Below are positions 28,377 through 37,917 of a DNA stretch of 64,000 nt, piece by piece (position 1 is the stretch's first letter; each line of letters starts with the position of its first letter). Origin of the DNA: CAVTWY01 sp963738575 (GTDB taxonomy: Bacteria > Pseudomonadota > Gammaproteobacteria > Burkholderiales > Burkholderiaceae_C); NCBI GenBank assembly GCA_963738575.1, contig CAVTWY010000001.1, positions 62,001 through 126,000 of the forward strand. The letters run 5' to 3'. Under the pieces are notes generated by a model. That model was given only the letters and a program-made list of their open reading frames with translations. It was not told the origin of the DNA and ran no database searches. Position numbers and translations under genes: made by a program.

Positions 28377-30319
28377 GCTGCTGCCTTCACGACACCAAAC
28401 GTTTTGGCGTCGAGCAGGGTGATGGTCGCCGACACGCTGCCGCTGCGACCGTCTTCAAATTTGACGGCGGTTTCAATGAACTGTTCGCTGCGGCCGGCGT
28501 ACAAAGCGTCCACCAGCACCTGATACTTGTCGTTGATGTAGCCGCGTTTGACTTTGCGTGTGCGGGTCATCTCGCCGTCGTCAGCATCGAGCTCTTTGTG
28601 CAGCACCAAAAAGCGGCTGATTTGCGAGCCCGCCAGCTTGTCGTCACGCGCCAGGTCAGCGTTGACCTTTTCAACGCATTCGCGCACCAGCTCGAGCACC
28701 TCGGGTTTGGCCGCCAGGTCGGTGTAGCCGGCGTAGGGCAGGTTGCGGCGCTCGGCCCAGTTGCCCACGGCGTCAAAGTCGATGTTGATGAAGGCGCACA
28801 CTTTGTCGCGCTTGTCGCCAAAGGCGACCGCCTCTTTGATGTGGGCAAAGAACTTAAGTTTGTTTTCGACGTACTTGGGGGCGAACATGGCGCCGTCGTT
28901 GGCGCCACCCATCAAGCGCCCCACATCTTTGGCGCGATCGATGATTTTTAAGTGCCCTGTGTTGTCCAAAAACCCGGCATCGCCGGTGCGGTACCAGCCG
29001 TCGCTGGTCAGCACCTCGTCGGTGGCCGCTTGGTTCTTGTAGTAGCCCTTCAGCAAGCCTTTGGATCGCACCAGCAGCTCGCCGTTGCTGTCAACTTTGA
29101 TCTCGACGCCGTCAATGGGCACGCCGACCGTGTCGGCTTTGACTTCATGGTCGGGCTGCAAACAAACAAACACGGCTGTTTCGGTGGAGCCGTAAAGCTG
29201 CTTCAAGTTGATGCCGATCGAACGGTAAAACGAAAACAAATCGGGGCCGATGGCCTCACCTGCGGTGTACGCCACACGCACGCGGGACATTCCCAGCGTG
29301 TTGCGCAAGGGGCCGTAGACCAACGCGTTGCCTATGGCATAACGAAACCGGTCCCAGGCTCCGACGCTTTTGCCGTCTGTGATCGCCGTGCCCACGCGCT
29401 GCGCCAGGGACATGCAGCGTTGGTAGAGCCAGCGCTTGAGGCTGCTGGCGTCCTCCATGCGGATGGTGACGCTGGTGAGCAAGCCTTCAAACACGCGCGG
29501 TGGGGCAAAGTAGTACGTGGGCCCCACTTCTTTCAAATCGATCATTACCGTGCTGGGGCTCTCGGGGCAATTGACCACATAGCCGCAGCAAAGCCACTGC
29601 GCGTAGCTGAAGATGTTTTGCCCGATCCATGCGGGTGGCAAGTAGGCCAGCACCTCTTCACGCTCGGTCAGCTTGTCAAAGTTCTTGCCGGCTTCGGCCC
29701 GATCGAGCAAGGTGAAGTGTGTGTGCACCACGCCCTTGGGGTTGCCGGTGGTGCCGGACGTGAAGAACATGGCCGCAACGTCGTCGGGTTTGACGGCAGC
29801 CACCGCGGCTTCAAAAAAGCCGCTGTGGCTGGCGTGAAAGGCGCGGCCCTGGGCCAGCAGGTCGTCCAAACTGCCCAAGCCGTCGATCTGGTAATTGCGC
29901 AGGCCGCGGGGGTCGTCAAACCAGATGCGAGCCAGCGCAGGGCACTGGGCACGCACCTCCAACATCTTGTCGACTTGCTCTTGGTCTTCGACGACGGCGT
30001 ACTTGATGTCGGCGTTGGTGACTGGAAAGATGTATTCGGTGGCGGCAGCGTCTTGGTACAGGGGCACCGGCACGGCGCCGAGCGATTGCACGGCCAACAT
30101 CGATGCATAAAGGCGCGGCCGGTTTTCGCCCACCACCACCACGTGATCTCCGTGCTTCATCCCGGCGGCGGCCATGCCGCAGGCGATTTCGCGCACCATG
30201 ACCACCAGGTTGGCCCACGTAAGCGCTTGCCAAATGCCGTATTCTTTTTCACGCAGCGCCGCGTCGTTGGGGCGCTTGGCTGCGTGGTCAAGCATCAACC
30301 GAGGAAAGGTCGTCTGCAC
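28373..30319 (-). CDS. AMP-dependent acyl-CoA synthetase (long-chain acyl-CoA ligase family)
   Basis: Activates a carboxylic acid with ATP and CoA. The 648-residue protein has the AMP-binding motif FTSGTTGNPKGVVHTH, the LYGSTETAVF motif and YRTGDAGFLDNTGHL, then the C-terminal hinge segment. GTG 30319 is chosen because AGGAG lies 9 bases before it and the protein then begins MQTTFPRLMLDHAAKRP, usual for this group. First gene of the operon with LivGHM, the receptor and LivF, suggesting uptake coupled to CoA activation. Substrate unknown; aromatic or branched acids are plausible. Confidence 0.88.
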   Translation of the reverse strand: MQTTFPRLMLDHAAKRPNDAALREKEYGIWQALTWANLVVMVREIACGMAAAGMKHGDHVVVVGENRPRLYASMLAVQSLGAVPVPLYQDAAATEYIFPVTNADIKYAVVEDQEQVDKMLEVRAQCPALARIWFDDPRGLRNYQIDGLGSLDDLLAQGRAFHASHSGFFEAAVAAVKPDDVAAMFFTSGTTGNPKGVVHTHFTLLDRAEAGKNFDKLTEREEVLAYLPPAWIGQNIFSYAQWLCCGYVVNCPESPSTVMIDLKEVGPTYYFAPPRVFEGLLTSVTIRMEDASSLKRWLYQRCMSLAQRVGTAITDGKSVGAWDRFRYAIGNALVYGPLRNTLGMSRVRVAYTAGEAIGPDLFSFYRSIGINLKQLYGSTETAVFVCLQPDHEVKADTVGVPIDGVEIKVDSNGELLVRSKGLLKGYYKNQAATDEVLTSDGWYRTGDAGFLDNTGHLKIIDRAKDVGRLMGGANDGAMFAPKYVENKLKFFAHIKEAVAFGDKRDKVCAFINIDFDAVGNWAERRNLPYAGYTDLAAKPEVLELVRECVEKVNADLARDDKLAGSQISRFLVLHKELDADDGEMTRTRKVKRGYINDKYQVLVDALYAGRSEQFIETAVKFEDGRSGSVSATITLLDAKTFGVVKAAA

Positions 30320-30430
30320 TGCGTTGGTCTCCTGCAAGGGTCGCGCCGGTCGGGTCGATGCCCAACAGGTGCTTGCTTGCGGTGGATCGTAGGCAGAAAA
30401 ATGACGCCAAGCTGTCGTTTGAGTGACAAT

Positions 30431-30446
30431 CTAGGGTCTGACCTAG
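30431..30446. promoter_or_regulatory. CTAGG inverted repeat upstream of the CoA-ligase/Liv operon
   Basis: CTAGG (30431-30435) and CCTAG (30442-30446) form a perfect 5-bp inverted repeat with a 6-base spacer, about 112 bases upstream of the GTG start. The same pentamer recurs three times upstream of the second Liv operon (52138-52167), which suggests a shared regulator. Inference only. Confidence 0.35.
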
Positions 30447-30476
30447 GGGGTGTTTTCCCGCCCAGGTGTGTTGGCG

Positions 30477-31658
30477 CTAGCGCATCACACGGGCGATTTC
30501 AGTGGCGATGACGCGGTACCCAGCAGACACAGGGTGCCCGTCGTTATTCGGCGGGTAAAGCACCACGCCATCTGCTGCGGCTTGCGACAGGGCGGCGGTG
30601 GTGTCGACCATGGCGACACCCGCTGCGTGGCCGGCGGTCATCAAGCGCGCCATCACCTGGGGTTCCACGGTGCACAAGCGCTGATGGGTGGGCGGTAAGA
30701 CAGCCTTGGTCAGCGCCAGCGTGTTGCAGTAAACGTGCTCTTTGGTGGGCAGCAGCGCGATCACCAACTTGTGCCCTTGGCCGCTGGCGGTTGTTGCGAC
30801 GGTTTGCATGGCCCGCTCGGCAATCTTGATGCCTTCTTCAACGGCAGGCAGTGTGGGGTCCATGGCTACCAAGCGGCCTTGCGCGCCAAACTCAACGTAG
30901 ACCTTGGGGTGCCGAGGGTCACGCCACGGCATCAGCACGTCGAGGTCGACCGCCTTCGTCTTTTTGGATGCAAGCATTGCCGCCACGGGCCCCAAGACCA
31001 CCACGCGCAGCACCGAATAAACCATGCTGTGCATCGACAGCCAATCGCGCAGACCCCCCAGCGTTCGCGCGTCTTGGGCAGCTTGCCACTCACGCTCGCC
31101 AACGACGTCGTGCTCGGTCAGCGCCCCAGCAGCGCGCTGGCTTAATCGCCAACCATGCCAGTGCTTGCGCTCGTGCGCCAAGCTGTACGCGTCCATCAGG
31201 TCATTGCCCATGTAGATGGCCACCACCTGTATCTTGGGCTTGAGTTTGGGCACCAAGTTTTGGGTTAGGTGCAAGTGTTGAAGGGGGCCAAACCCACCCA
31301 ACCCCATGTTGTAGGTGCTCATGCCCACCATCGATTGCAAGTGCATGGGCCAGCTGCCATCACGCGGCGCGTTGACGCCGTAGGTGAGAGAGTCGCCCAC
31401 GGCCACGATGTCAACCTGAGTTGGTACGCTGGGGTTGCGGAAGCCCCAGGCGTCGTGGCCGGTGTCGCCGGGCCGGATCACCAAGCCGAGGTGGGGATCC
31501 TCTTGCAGGTCCACTTGTAAAAAGTCCGACATGGGCAACGCCAAACGCAAAGCCCCCTCGGCCATGCCGATCATCAAAGCCACCACCACCAGCAGTGCCA
31601 CGGCCATCGTTCGCTTGCGGGGCGCTTCGCGCATGGGAGCGTGATCGGTTGAGCCCAT
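30477..31658 (-). CDS. SGNH/GDSL-hydrolase-like membrane-anchored protein
   Basis: A 393-residue protein with one N-terminal membrane segment (TMAVALLVVVALMIGMAEGA) and an extracytoplasmic SGNH-type domain: block I is IVAVGDSLTYGVNAP with the nucleophile Ser, followed by a Gly in GLGGFGP and an Asn in AIYMGNDLMD. Likely an acyl or acetyl esterase/transferase acting on a glycan. It overlaps the carbamoyltransferase stop by one base (TGATG), so it is the last gene of the SxtJ/DUF5989/carbamoyltransferase operon. Confidence 0.78.
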   Translation of the reverse strand: MGSTDHAPMREAPRKRTMAVALLVVVALMIGMAEGALRLALPMSDFLQVDLQEDPHLGLVIRPGDTGHDAWGFRNPSVPTQVDIVAVGDSLTYGVNAPRDGSWPMHLQSMVGMSTYNMGLGGFGPLQHLHLTQNLVPKLKPKIQVVAIYMGNDLMDAYSLAHERKHWHGWRLSQRAAGALTEHDVVGEREWQAAQDARTLGGLRDWLSMHSMVYSVLRVVVLGPVAAMLASKKTKAVDLDVLMPWRDPRHPKVYVEFGAQGRLVAMDPTLPAVEEGIKIAERAMQTVATTASGQGHKLVIALLPTKEHVYCNTLALTKAVLPPTHQRLCTVEPQVMARLMTAGHAAGVAMVDTTAALSQAAADGVVLYPPNNDGHPVSAGYRVIATEIARVMR

Positions 31659-33487
31659 CAGTCGAGCTCAAAAGCCGTTTCGTAGTTGAGCTTGAGTGCG
31701 GGGTCTTGCGCTTCTTTGCGCAGGTAACAATTGCCCACCGCCAGCACGTCAAGTTCTGTGCCCATGAAGCAGCGAAAGGCGTCTTCGGGGGTGCAAACGA
31801 TGGGCTCACCACGCACGTTGAAGCTGGTGTTGACAAGCACCGGGCAACCCGTTTGCGCTTCAAAGGCCTTCAGCAGTGCGTGGTAGCGGGGGTTGGTGTT
31901 GGCGTCAACGGTTTGGATGCGTGCCGAGTAGTCAACGTGCGTTACGGCTGGGATGTCCGAGCGCGGCACGTTGAGTTTTTCGATGCCAAACAGCTGCTGC
32001 TCTTCGGCGGTCATGCTGCGCCGCCGCGCCTCGGTGACGTTGGCCACCAGCAGCATGTAAGGGCTGTCGCCATCCATCTCGAACCAGTCGGCGACGCGTT
32101 CGCGCAGCACCGAAGGCGCAAAGGGGCGAAATGACTCGCGGTATTTGACTTTGAGATTCAGTGTCTTTTGCATGGTTGGCGAACGGGGGTCGCCGATGAT
32201 GGACCTGCCGCCTAGCGCGCGTGGCCCAAACTCCATGCGGCCCTGGAACCAACCCAGTGCTTTGCCAGCGGCCAGGTCTTTCGCCAATGCATGCGTCAGG
32301 TCTTCATCGGGCTTGACGTCAAAGCGTGCGCCAGCCGCCTTGAGGCGCGCTTCGATGTCGGCTTGCTCAAAGTGTGGGCCCAGATACGAGCCGCGCATCG
32401 CGTCGTGCCCCGACTTGCGCGGTTGCTTGCCAAACAGGTGGTAGCCCGCCAACGCCGCGCCCAAAGCACCGCCAGCATCACCTGCCGCAGGTTGAATGTA
32501 GATGCTGTCAAACTGCCCATCGCGCAGCACCTTGCCGTTGGCCACGCAGTTAAGCGCCACGCCGCCCGCCAAGCACAGGTTGCGCATGCCGGTTTCCTGG
32601 CGCAGGGACCGCGTGAGATTAAGCACCACCTCCTCGGTCACTTCTTGAAGCGACGCGGCAATGTCCATGTGAAACTGCGTCAAGGGCTGACCCGCTGCCC
32701 GAACGGGTTGCCCGAACAGCTTGGCGAACCTATCGTTCGTCATGGTCAAGCCGGTGCAATAGTCAAAGTAGGCCATGTCAAGCCAGAATGAACCGTCGGG
32801 CTTGACATCGATCAGGTGATCACGGATGAGCTTGGCAAAGCGTGGCTCACCGTACGGTGCCAAGCCCATCACCTTGTACTCGCCCGAGTTCACTTTGAAG
32901 CCCGTGTAGTACGTGAAGGCCGAGTACAGCAGGCCGATGGAGTGCGGGAAGTTGATTTCCTTGAACACCTCGAGCGAAGCGCCACGGCCAATCGCGGCCG
33001 ACGTGGTGGCCCACTCTCCCACGCCGTCCATCGTCAACACCAGTGCTTCTTCGTAAGGCGAGGGGTAAAAGGCGCTGGCCGCGTGGCTCAGGTGGTGTTC
33101 GCTGAACAGCAGATCGCCGTTCCACCTTGCGCCGCCGTCGAGCTTTTTGATCTCTTTGACCAGCAGGTCTTTGAGAAATAGCTTTTCGCGCAACCACAAA
33201 GGCATGGCCATGCCAAACGAGCGAAAGCCACGTGGCGCGAATGACAAGTAGGTCTCGAGCAAGCGCTCGAACTTTAAAAATGGTTTGTCGTAGAAGACAA
33301 CTTTGTCGACTTGGTCCCATGTGATGCCGGCCTGCGCCAAGCCGTAGCGCAAGGCATGCACAGGAAAGCCAGCATCATGCTTTTTGCGCGTGAAGCGCTC
33401 TTCTTGGGCGGCAGCCACGATCACGCCGTCGTCCACCACCACCGCTGCACTGTCGTGGTAGTACGCAGAAAGGCCAACAACGCGCAT
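31658..33487 (-). CDS. Carbamoyltransferase (NodU/CmcH family)
   Basis: Transfers a carbamoyl group from carbamoyl phosphate to a hydroxyl, usually on a sugar or natural product. The 609-residue protein has the N-terminal SAYYHDSAAVVVDDG, the metal-binding HHLSHAASAF (His132 and His135 region), MDGVGEW, and CLAGGVALNCVANGK of the Kae1-like domain, then the C-terminal domain with FGPRALGGRSI. Length is normal. It is the third gene of a compact four-gene module; the acceptor is unknown. Confidence 0.92.
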   Translation of the reverse strand: MRVVGLSAYYHDSAAVVVDDGVIVAAAQEERFTRKKHDAGFPVHALRYGLAQAGITWDQVDKVVFYDKPFLKFERLLETYLSFAPRGFRSFGMAMPLWLREKLFLKDLLVKEIKKLDGGARWNGDLLFSEHHLSHAASAFYPSPYEEALVLTMDGVGEWATTSAAIGRGASLEVFKEINFPHSIGLLYSAFTYYTGFKVNSGEYKVMGLAPYGEPRFAKLIRDHLIDVKPDGSFWLDMAYFDYCTGLTMTNDRFAKLFGQPVRAAGQPLTQFHMDIAASLQEVTEEVVLNLTRSLRQETGMRNLCLAGGVALNCVANGKVLRDGQFDSIYIQPAAGDAGGALGAALAGYHLFGKQPRKSGHDAMRGSYLGPHFEQADIEARLKAAGARFDVKPDEDLTHALAKDLAAGKALGWFQGRMEFGPRALGGRSIIGDPRSPTMQKTLNLKVKYRESFRPFAPSVLRERVADWFEMDGDSPYMLLVANVTEARRRSMTAEEQQLFGIEKLNVPRSDIPAVTHVDYSARIQTVDANTNPRYHALLKAFEAQTGCPVLVNTSFNVRGEPIVCTPEDAFRCFMGTELDVLAVGNCYLRKEAQDPALKLNYETAFELD

Positions 33488-33500
33488 CGGTCAACCAGGC

Positions 33501-33650
33501 TCAGAACAAGGTGTAGATGAAGGGTGCAATGGCCGAGCCTTGCGCCAAAACGATCAGGGCGCCCAGCAGCCCCATCATGATGAACAGAGGCCACAGCCAG
33601 ATTTTTTTGCGTGCACGCAAAAAGCCGAAGAGTTCTTTGATGAATGACAT
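33501..33650 (-). CDS. DUF5989-type small membrane protein
   Basis: A 49-residue protein, MSFIKELFGFLRARKKIWLW followed by one long hydrophobic helix (LFIMMGLLGALIVLAQGSAI). The amphipathic, basic N-terminus and single helix match the DUF5989 family, which is found next to SxtJ-type proteins and carbamoyltransferases. It lies 13 bases before the carbamoyltransferase and 12 bases after the SxtJ-like gene. Probably holds the enzyme at the membrane; function not established. Confidence 0.78.
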   Translation of the reverse strand: MSFIKELFGFLRARKKIWLWPLFIMMGLLGALIVLAQGSAIAPFIYTLF

Positions 33651-33662
33651 GGCGGCAACGCG

Positions 33663-34082
33663 TTAATACTGTTGGTTCAAGGTCTCTGGCTTGGGGCCAG
33701 GGGGCTTTCGTTGCACCCAATAAGTTGTGGCCTCAGCGGGGCGCTTGATGCGCAGCGGGTCTTTGCCCAGTGCCCGAAACAAAACGCCCATGGGCGCAAA
33801 CACGGCAAAAAACAGCAGCCCCAGCGCGATGGGGCTGACCACGCGCCCCAGCAACAAGCCCAGTTGCATCCACCAGCGATTGGGGGCCGCAAGCCATGAA
33901 GGCACCAGCACGGCCAGCGCGCCAAAGCCAGCTGCCACGGCCCCAGCCCAAAGTCGAACCGCGCCACCTGACATCAGCGGCCACAGCGCGACCACCAAAA
34001 ACACGACCATGAACAACAGGCCGAACGAGCGGTTGCTGGAGCCTTCGATGGCGGTGTCGCGATGGAGTGTTTCGTGGGCCAT
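33663..34082 (-). CDS. SxtJ-family membrane protein
   Basis: A 139-residue protein with four predicted hydrophobic segments and the ending LGKDPLRIKRPAEATTYWV, typical of the SxtJ family (named after a gene of the cyanobacterial saxitoxin cluster). First gene of the four-gene operon with DUF5989, carbamoyltransferase and SGNH protein. Family recognition rests on the C-terminal RxxAxxTYWV-like pattern and the neighbours; biochemical role unknown. Confidence 0.75.
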   Translation of the reverse strand: MAHETLHRDTAIEGSSNRSFGLLFMVVFLVVALWPLMSGGAVRLWAGAVAAGFGALAVLVPSWLAAPNRWWMQLGLLLGRVVSPIALGLLFFAVFAPMGVLFRALGKDPLRIKRPAEATTYWVQRKPPGPKPETLNQQY

Positions 34083-34210
34083 GGGGTGATTTGAGTGCCC
34101 TCAACCATCCTGGGTTCATGCAGAATGGGCGCCGAGGTGATGCGGGCAACAAGAAGGGTTCATGATCCTACCCGTGCCGGGATGCGTCTTGGCACGCTGA
34201 CGGGTCGACC

Positions 34211-35008
34211 ATGAGCCTTTTTGCCATCATGACAACTCAAGCTGCGACAAAGTCCGCAAAAACCGACACCACCACGCAACGCCTGCAGGCTGTTGGCGCG
34301 AATGTGCCGTTGTCCAAGCGGGTGCGGCGGGCCACCGTGGACGAGCTCAATGCCATCCCGTGGTGGCGTTGGCTGGACGCCCACGAGCAGGCGCATGTTG
34401 CCGATCACGTGCAAGTGGCCACCGCCGACGTGGGCGAGAGGGTGTGCCGGTATGGCCGCCCTGCAACACTGTGGTTTGGCGTGATCGATGGCCTTCTCAA
34501 AATGAGCAACGACCGAGCCACAGGAGCGCCGATGACTTTTGCCGGGTTGCCATCGGGCGCTTGGTTTGGCGAGGGCACGTTGCTCAAGCGAGAGGTGTAC
34601 CGCTACAACATCGAGGCGCTGCGTGCCAGTCTGGTGGCCGGCGTGCCAATTGATTCATTTTTCTGGCTGCTGGAGCGCAGCCTTCCATTCAACCGCTACG
34701 TGATGAACCAGCTCAACGAGCGCTTGGGCCAGTTCATCGCTGCCCGCGAGATTGACCGCAGCACCGACCCCGACATGCGCGTGGCCCGCAGCTTGGCGGC
34801 GCTGTTCCATCCCGTGCTTTACCCTGGCGTGGGAGATCGTTTGCGCATCACGCAAGAGGAACTTGGCTACTTGGTAGGCCTCTCACGTCAGCGCACCAAC
34901 GAAGCGCTTCGCAGTTTGCAAGCCAGTGGTTTGATTCGGGTGGAGTACGGCGGTGTTCGCGTGTTGAGTCGCGAGGCACTTGGCAACCACCGTGAAGCCG
35001 ATGCTTGA
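34211..35008 (+). CDS. Crp/Fnr-family transcriptional regulator
   Basis: 265-residue regulator. The N-terminal half is a cyclic-nucleotide-binding-like barrel (GERVCRYGRPATLWFGVIDG, then GAWFGEGTLLKREVYRYNIEA) without the complete cAMP-contact motif; the C-terminal winged helix ITQEELGYLVGLSRQRTNEALRSL is typical. There are no cysteines for an Fe-S cluster, so FNR-like oxygen sensing is unlikely. It is divergent from the SxtJ operon (128 bases between). A stem (ACCCGT/ACGGGT, 34170-34205) lies directly before the start codon and could mask it. Confidence 0.87.
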   Translation: MSLFAIMTTQAATKSAKTDTTTQRLQAVGANVPLSKRVRRATVDELNAIPWWRWLDAHEQAHVADHVQVATADVGERVCRYGRPATLWFGVIDGLLKMSNDRATGAPMTFAGLPSGAWFGEGTLLKREVYRYNIEALRASLVAGVPIDSFFWLLERSLPFNRYVMNQLNERLGQFIAAREIDRSTDPDMRVARSLAALFHPVLYPGVGDRLRITQEELGYLVGLSRQRTNEALRSLQASGLIRVEYGGVRVLSREALGNHREADA

Positions 35009-35063
35009 TGCGACACTTTGAACCGTGCGTGTCGAGCACTTGCGCCAGTAAAAGGATGATGAC

Positions 35064-37856
35064 TTGAAAATTCGATCAATCTCTCTTGTGACCCCATGGC
35101 TTGTGGTTGCGGCGATGTCGCTGGGGGCGCAGGACGCGCAAGCGCAGGCCACGTCAGGTGCCAAACAAACGCCGCCCCCGGGCGGCATCGTCGGCCCGTC
35201 AGGCGCGTCCATGGTCACCAGCGTCGAAGGCATCACCGAGCACCGCCTGCCAAACGGCATGCAAGTGTTGCTGGTGCCCGACGACAGCAAGCCCACCACC
35301 ACCGTCAACGTCACGTACCGGGTCGGATCCCGCCACGAAAACTACGGCGAAACGGGCATGGCACACCTGCTGGAGCACTTGATCTTCAAAGGCACCCCCA
35401 ACACCAAGAACGTGTGGGGCGAGTTCACCAAGCGAGGGCTGCGCGCCAACGGCACCACTTGGTTTGACCGCACCAATTACTTCGCCAGCTTTTCGGCCAA
35501 CGACGACAACCTCAAGTGGTACTTGTCGTGGCAAGCCGACGCGATGGTCAACAGCTTCATCGCCAAGGCTGATTTGGACAGTGAGATGACGGTGGTGCGC
35601 AACGAGATGGAGCAGGGTGAAAACGACCCCGCCGGCGTCACGCTCGAGCAAACCTTGGCTGCGATGTACCAGTGGCACAACTACGGCAAATCCACCATCG
35701 GCGCGCGCAGTGATGTTGAAAACGTTGACATCGCTCGCCTGCAGGCGTTCTACCGTTTGCACTACCAGCCCGACAACGCCACCGTGATCGTTGCGGGCAA
35801 GTTCGACCCTGTCAAAACCATGGCCTGGATTGCGGAGTCGTTTGGCGCCATTGCCAAACCCACGCGCGTGCTACCGCGCACGTACACGCTCGACCCGACG
35901 CAGGACGGTGAACGCTCGGTCACGCTGCGTCGCGCCGGTGGCACCCCGATGTTGTTCGTGGGCTGGCACGTGCCGCCCGGTGCCAACCCTGATTTTGCTG
36001 CCGTCGACCTGTTGGCTTCCATCATGGGCACGGCGGGCACGGGCCGCCTGCACAAACAATTGGTGGAACCCAAGCTGGCCGCCGCAGCCTTTGGTTTTGC
36101 CTGGGGGTTGGCCGAACCCAGTCCCTTCTTCTTGGGCGCCCAACTGGCACCGGGCCAAGACATCGAACGCGCCAAGACGCAACTGCTGGCCACCGTCGAC
36201 AACCTGCTCAAACAACCCATCACCGTTGCCGAAGTGGATCGCGCCAAGACCCGCTGGCTCAACGACTGGGAGCGAGGCTTCACCGACCCCGAGGTGATCG
36301 GTGTTGAGTTGTCCGAGGCGTTGTCGCGCGGTGATTGGCGCCTTTACTTTGTGCAACGGGATCACGTGCGCAAGCTCACCGCAGCCGACGTGCAGCGCGT
36401 GGCAACGCAGCGGTTGCGGCGCGACAACCGCACCGTGGGCGTCTACCTGCCTACCGACAAACCCGAGCGTGCCCCGGCGCCCGCCGTGCCCGACGTGGCC
36501 GCGATCGTGGGCAACTACCAAGGTGACGCCACGGCGGCCACGGCCGAAGTGTTTGACACCGCCACGGCCAACTTGGACAAGCGCACACAGACGCGCACGT
36601 TGGCCAGTGGGCTGAAGGTGGCGTTGTTACCCAAAGGCACCCGAGGCCGCGTCGTGTCCGCCACGCTGCGGCTGCACCACGGCGACGTGGCCAGCTTGCG
36701 CGGCCAAAACGTGGTGGGATCCCTGGTAGGAGCCACCCTTGAGCACGGCGGTGGTGGCATGACCCGCCAGCAACTCAAAGACAGGCTCGACAAACTGCGC
36801 GCCACCGTGGCCTTCAGCGTCAGCAACCAGGCGCTGCTGGTCAACATCACCACCGTGCGCCAAAACTTGCCCGAAGTGATCACCGTCATCACCCAGGTGC
36901 TTCAAAAGCCTACGCTGTCACAAGCCGCCGCCGACGAGGTGCGTGCCCAGTGGCTGGCCAACATCGAGCAGCAGCGCAAAGAGCCCGACGGTGTGATCAC
37001 CAATTGGCTGGCGCGCCACGGCAACCCTTACCCCAAGGGTGACTACCGCTATGCCGCCAACTACGAAGAGCTCATCAGCGACATCAAGGCAGTCAAGGCA
37101 ACCCAGTTGCAGCAGTACGCACGCAAGTTCTTCAGCGCTGCATCGGGTGAGTTCTCGGCCGTGGGCGACATGGACGCCGCTGCCGTCAACCAGGCACTCG
37201 ACGCCTCCCTGAGCGCATGGCGCCAGCCCGCCGGGGGCAAGTTGCCCTTTGCGCGAATCCCGCAGCCCCTGGTGCCCGTGAAAGCCGAGCGCCACCTGGC
37301 ACCCACACCCGACAAACAAAACGCCAACCTGCGTGCGGCCATGGCGCTGCCCATGGATGACCGCCACGCAGATTTTGCGGCGCTGGTGATGGCCAACTAC
37401 TTGTTTGGGCGCGGCGGCAGTTCCCGGCTTTGGATGCGCGTGCGCGAAAAAGACGGACTGAGCTACGACGTGCGCTCGGGATTGGAGTGGAACCCTTACG
37501 AAGCCAACTCAAGTTTCGTGATGTCGGCCATCTTTGCCCCAACAAACCAACCGAAAGTTGAAGCCGCCATCCAGGAAGAGCTTGCGCGCGCGCTGGCCGA
37601 CGGGTTTACGCAACAAGAACTGGACGAGGCCAAGGCAGGGTTGCTGAACTTTCGACGCTTGGGCCGTGCACAAGACGCGCAATTGACAGCCCAGCTGTTG
37701 CAAGGCTTGCGGTTGGACCGCCGCTTTGCTTTTGAGCAGTCCATCGACGACGCATTGACCGGCTTGTCACTGGCTCAGGTCAATGCTGCTTTTCGCAAGC
37801 ACATTGACCCGAGCAAGATCACCTACGCGTGGGGCGGGGATTTTAAGAAGCCTTAG
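35064..37856 (+). CDS. M16 family zinc metallopeptidase (two-domain, secreted)
   Basis: 930-residue insulinase-like peptidase with a signal peptide (cleavage near AQAQA, about 28). The first M16 domain has the inverted zinc motif HLLEH (His101, Glu104, His105) and the distal Glu181 in NEMEQGEND, exactly the 76-residue spacing of the family. The second half repeats the M16 fold without the motif and carries the RLWMRVREKDGLSYDVRSGL binding segment. Reads as pitrilysin/PqqL-like, periplasmic. It is preceded by the Crp-like gene. Confidence 0.93.
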   Translation: MKIRSISLVTPWLVVAAMSLGAQDAQAQATSGAKQTPPPGGIVGPSGASMVTSVEGITEHRLPNGMQVLLVPDDSKPTTTVNVTYRVGSRHENYGETGMAHLLEHLIFKGTPNTKNVWGEFTKRGLRANGTTWFDRTNYFASFSANDDNLKWYLSWQADAMVNSFIAKADLDSEMTVVRNEMEQGENDPAGVTLEQTLAAMYQWHNYGKSTIGARSDVENVDIARLQAFYRLHYQPDNATVIVAGKFDPVKTMAWIAESFGAIAKPTRVLPRTYTLDPTQDGERSVTLRRAGGTPMLFVGWHVPPGANPDFAAVDLLASIMGTAGTGRLHKQLVEPKLAAAAFGFAWGLAEPSPFFLGAQLAPGQDIERAKTQLLATVDNLLKQPITVAEVDRAKTRWLNDWERGFTDPEVIGVELSEALSRGDWRLYFVQRDHVRKLTAADVQRVATQRLRRDNRTVGVYLPTDKPERAPAPAVPDVAAIVGNYQGDATAATAEVFDTATANLDKRTQTRTLASGLKVALLPKGTRGRVVSATLRLHHGDVASLRGQNVVGSLVGATLEHGGGGMTRQQLKDRLDKLRATVAFSVSNQALLVNITTVRQNLPEVITVITQVLQKPTLSQAAADEVRAQWLANIEQQRKEPDGVITNWLARHGNPYPKGDYRYAANYEELISDIKAVKATQLQQYARKFFSAASGEFSAVGDMDAAAVNQALDASLSAWRQPAGGKLPFARIPQPLVPVKAERHLAPTPDKQNANLRAAMALPMDDRHADFAALVMANYLFGRGGSSRLWMRVREKDGLSYDVRSGLEWNPYEANSSFVMSAIFAPTNQPKVEAAIQEELARALADGFTQQELDEAKAGLLNFRRLGRAQDAQLTAQLLQGLRLDRRFAFEQSIDDALTGLSLAQVNAAFRKHIDPSKITYAWGGDFKKP

Positions 37857-37917
37857 TTGGCGGGTGCAACACGGTGGCAACGTTGGGGTTGGATCCATTC
37901 ATCACCCCATGTTGCCC

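Noticed and set aside
28952..30511. 519-codon open frame opposite the CoA synthetase
   Set aside because: Antisense shadow; the minus-strand gene has full AMP-binding motifs.
30477..34082. Saxitoxin-like toxin cluster because of SxtJ similarity
   Set aside because: None of the core saxitoxin synthesis genes is present; only the widespread accessory module is.
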